Shown here: in pieces, positions 62,764 to 64,000 of the stretch
How the letters are laid out: each line of letters begins with the position of its first letter
How positions within the stretch are numbered: the stretch's first letter is position 1
Source of the DNA: Photorhabdus cinerea
GTDB taxonomy: Bacteria; Pseudomonadota; Gammaproteobacteria; Enterobacterales; Enterobacteriaceae
Assembly (NCBI RefSeq): GCF_011189575.1
Contig: NZ_PUJW01000004.1
Span: 124,001-188,000 of the forward strand
Direction: 5' to 3'
Length of the DNA stretch: 64,000 nt
Notes under the pieces: generated by a model
Told to the model about the DNA's origin: nothing
Databases searched by the model: none
What the model saw: only the letters and a program-made list of their open reading frames with translations
Made by a program: the position numbers and the translations under genes

Positions 62764-64000
62764 TGTCAACTCCTTGGCTTGAGGCAGTATTATCGGGCCA
62801 GACTAAGATCAGTACTTCGTTATCGGCAGCCTCAATACTTTCACCCACGATGCCCCTGTATCGGTTGGGTATTGTCATTTTTAAGTCGGTGACGCGTTCA
62901 ATCAGCGGGGATTGCTGGATTGTGGCTAGCAACTGGTAGTAATCAATGTGGTTACCGGTTGTGACGCCAATTGAAGTATTTTCTCCCCATGGCATATATT
63001 TTCGGCTCAGTTCTTGTTGTAGCTGATAATGGCCGTAGCTGGGATTAACGCCGGAGACAAACACCAGTTGATAGCTGATCAGAACATTAATGTAGGTAGG
63101 ATTGCTGATGACAATGGTTGTCCATGGGCTGCTTAGTTGGCCCAACCATTCGGCCATTTCTTGCAATCTGGCGGGTTTCAGCATTGGGCGTAATGCGTCA
63201 TCGTTATCTTTATAACGGCTGTCCGGGATGACAATTAATTGCTGCTGCTCGGAGGCTGGAATTTGGGTTAACTCATTGGTAGACGGGTATTTGACGTCAA
63301 ATAGACTGATAAAATGATCTTTCAGCAAGGTGACAATGCTCCCCCAGCTTAACACTCGGTTACGATGAGACAAATGGGCAGAAACCCGCGTGAGGAAGGA
63401 TTGTTCGGTTTCCGGTGGGCGGCCATCCCAGGATGCCCAAGGTTGAGTGATATCGCTGACTGCAACGGAAGTGTTGACCAGTTGTTTAATACTGCCGGCA
63501 GCCAATCCGTTGATGAAGTGGTCTGGCTCAATGGTTTCCGTATTAATTAATGTGGCAGTTGTGGCGTTATACAATAAGCCTTTAATAATTGGGTAATTTA
63601 GAGAATTATTCTGTTCGGTGACATCAAGTAATTTTGGTGTCATTTGTGCTTTCAGCCAGTATCGTCTTGTTGGCATTTGGACGGCTTGATTTGAAGCATC
63701 TTGTGGTAACAAAGTGCGCCAGGCTCCTCGATCAAACAAGTTGCGGGTTTGGTCGTGAACCAGTTTAGTTAATGGTTGCCAGGTATTGTCTTTGTTCAGA
63801 TAGAACCAAGATATAGAGAATTCGCTAAAGCTTTCCAGTTGCCAATATAGAGATAAAGTTTGTCCGGGGAAGACACCGGTAAAGCCCAGGTAGAATGTAT
63901 TATCGGCTAATGGCGGTAGGTTTGTTTCTGTCTCGCTCCAACCAAAAGGTGTCAGAGGATAAATGGAGAATTGTTGAGGTTTGGCTGTAGCACAGAATTG
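62756..64000 (-). CDS. pvc11: Pvc11 baseplate J-like protein, cassette 2 (partial)
   Basis: The C-terminal 414 residues of Pvc11 are in the window and the frame runs off the right edge. It shows FLTRVSAHLSHRNRVLSWG and YMPWGENTSIGVTTGNHI, as in cassette 1. The apparent start at 63739 is only an in-frame TTG; the gene continues upstream beyond 64000, where the protein still aligns with cassette 1 Pvc11. Confidence 0.93.
   Translation of the reverse strand, partial: QFCATAKPQQFSIYPLTPFGWSETETNLPPLADNTFYLGFTGVFPGQTLSLYWQLESFSEFSISWFYLNKDNTWQPLTKLVHDQTRNLFDRGAWRTLLPQDASNQAVQMPTRRYWLKAQMTPKLLDVTEQNNSLNYPIIKGLLYNATTATLINTETIEPDHFINGLAAGSIKQLVNTSVAVSDITQPWASWDGRPPETEQSFLTRVSAHLSHRNRVLSWGSIVTLLKDHFISLFDVKYPSTNELTQIPASEQQQLIVIPDSRYKDNDDALRPMLKPARLQEMAEWLGQLSSPWTTIVISNPTYINVLISYQLVFVSGVNPSYGHYQLQQELSRKYMPWGENTSIGVTTGNHIDYYQLLATIQQSPLIERVTDLKMTIPNRYRGIVGESIEAADNEVLILVWPDNTASSQGVDNE

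Overview
The window reads as chromosome of a Photorhabdus species (Morganellaceae). On the left is a conserved enterobacterial backbone: comEC, msbA, lpxK, ycaR, kdsB, elyC, cmoM, mukF, mukE, mukB. From about 22 kb rightwards lie two Photorhabdus virulence cassettes (PVC). These are extracellular contractile injection systems (eCIS) related to the Serratia antifeeding prophage. A photopexin (hemopexin-repeat protein) and four ERIC repeats fit the genus. The species cannot be fixed from the sequence alone.

Layout. 1-440: start of an unrecognised minus-strand gene. 1.0-6.1 kb: comEC-msbA-lpxK (DNA uptake channel, lipid A flippase, lipid A kinase). 6.5-8.1 kb: a cold-shock-like protein, ycaR and kdsB. 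8.2-16.5 kb: elyC on the minus strand, then cmoM-mukF-mukE-mukB with overlapping genes (tRNA modification and chromosome condensation). 16.5-20 kb: a toxin-antitoxin island with higBA, a RES-domain toxin facing a HTH protein, and yefM-yoeB, plus an IS relic and small hairpin repeats. 20-29 kb: the cargo region of PVC cassette 1, entirely on the minus strand and heavily rearranged. It holds two TIKI-like effectors, an unknown effector, a possible ADP-ribosyltransferase, a short tail fibre, a photopexin-LecB fusion and several relics. 29-49 kb: the complete structural operon pvc1 to pvc16 of cassette 1, read right to left. 49-51.3 kb: the cassette 1 leader with an ops-like (RfaH) element, a terminator, an Rpn/YhgA nuclease gene and an ERIC element. 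51.4-53.1 kb: cargo of cassette 2, an ExoY/edema-factor-like cyclase and a small ADP-ribosyltransferase. 53.2-64 kb: pvc16 back to a partial pvc11 of cassette 2, which runs off the right edge.

How it works together. Each cassette should build a phage-tail-like particle: tube (Pvc1, 5), sheath (Pvc2-4), LysM-type and spike proteins (Pvc7, 8, 10), baseplate (Pvc9, 11, 12), fibre (Pvc13), ruler (Pvc14), AAA+ ATPase (Pvc15) and cap (Pvc16). The downstream genes provide the protein payload. In cassette 1, three cargo genes of two unrelated types share an N-terminal leader motif and a ribosome-binding header. An orphan 36-codon leader ORF lies among them. This suggests that cargo is exchanged behind a fixed packaging signal.

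The most notable points are: ops-like elements before pvc1 and before a separate fibre/photopexin unit; a hemopexin-LecB lectin fusion whose calcium-loop residues are substituted; complementary decay of what looks like a tandem duplication; a cargo gene flanked by ERIC copies sitting inside a yefM-yoeB relic, with an empty-site paralogue; and a Pvc14 ruler that differs in repeat number between cassettes. No tRNA, rRNA or CRISPR array was seen.
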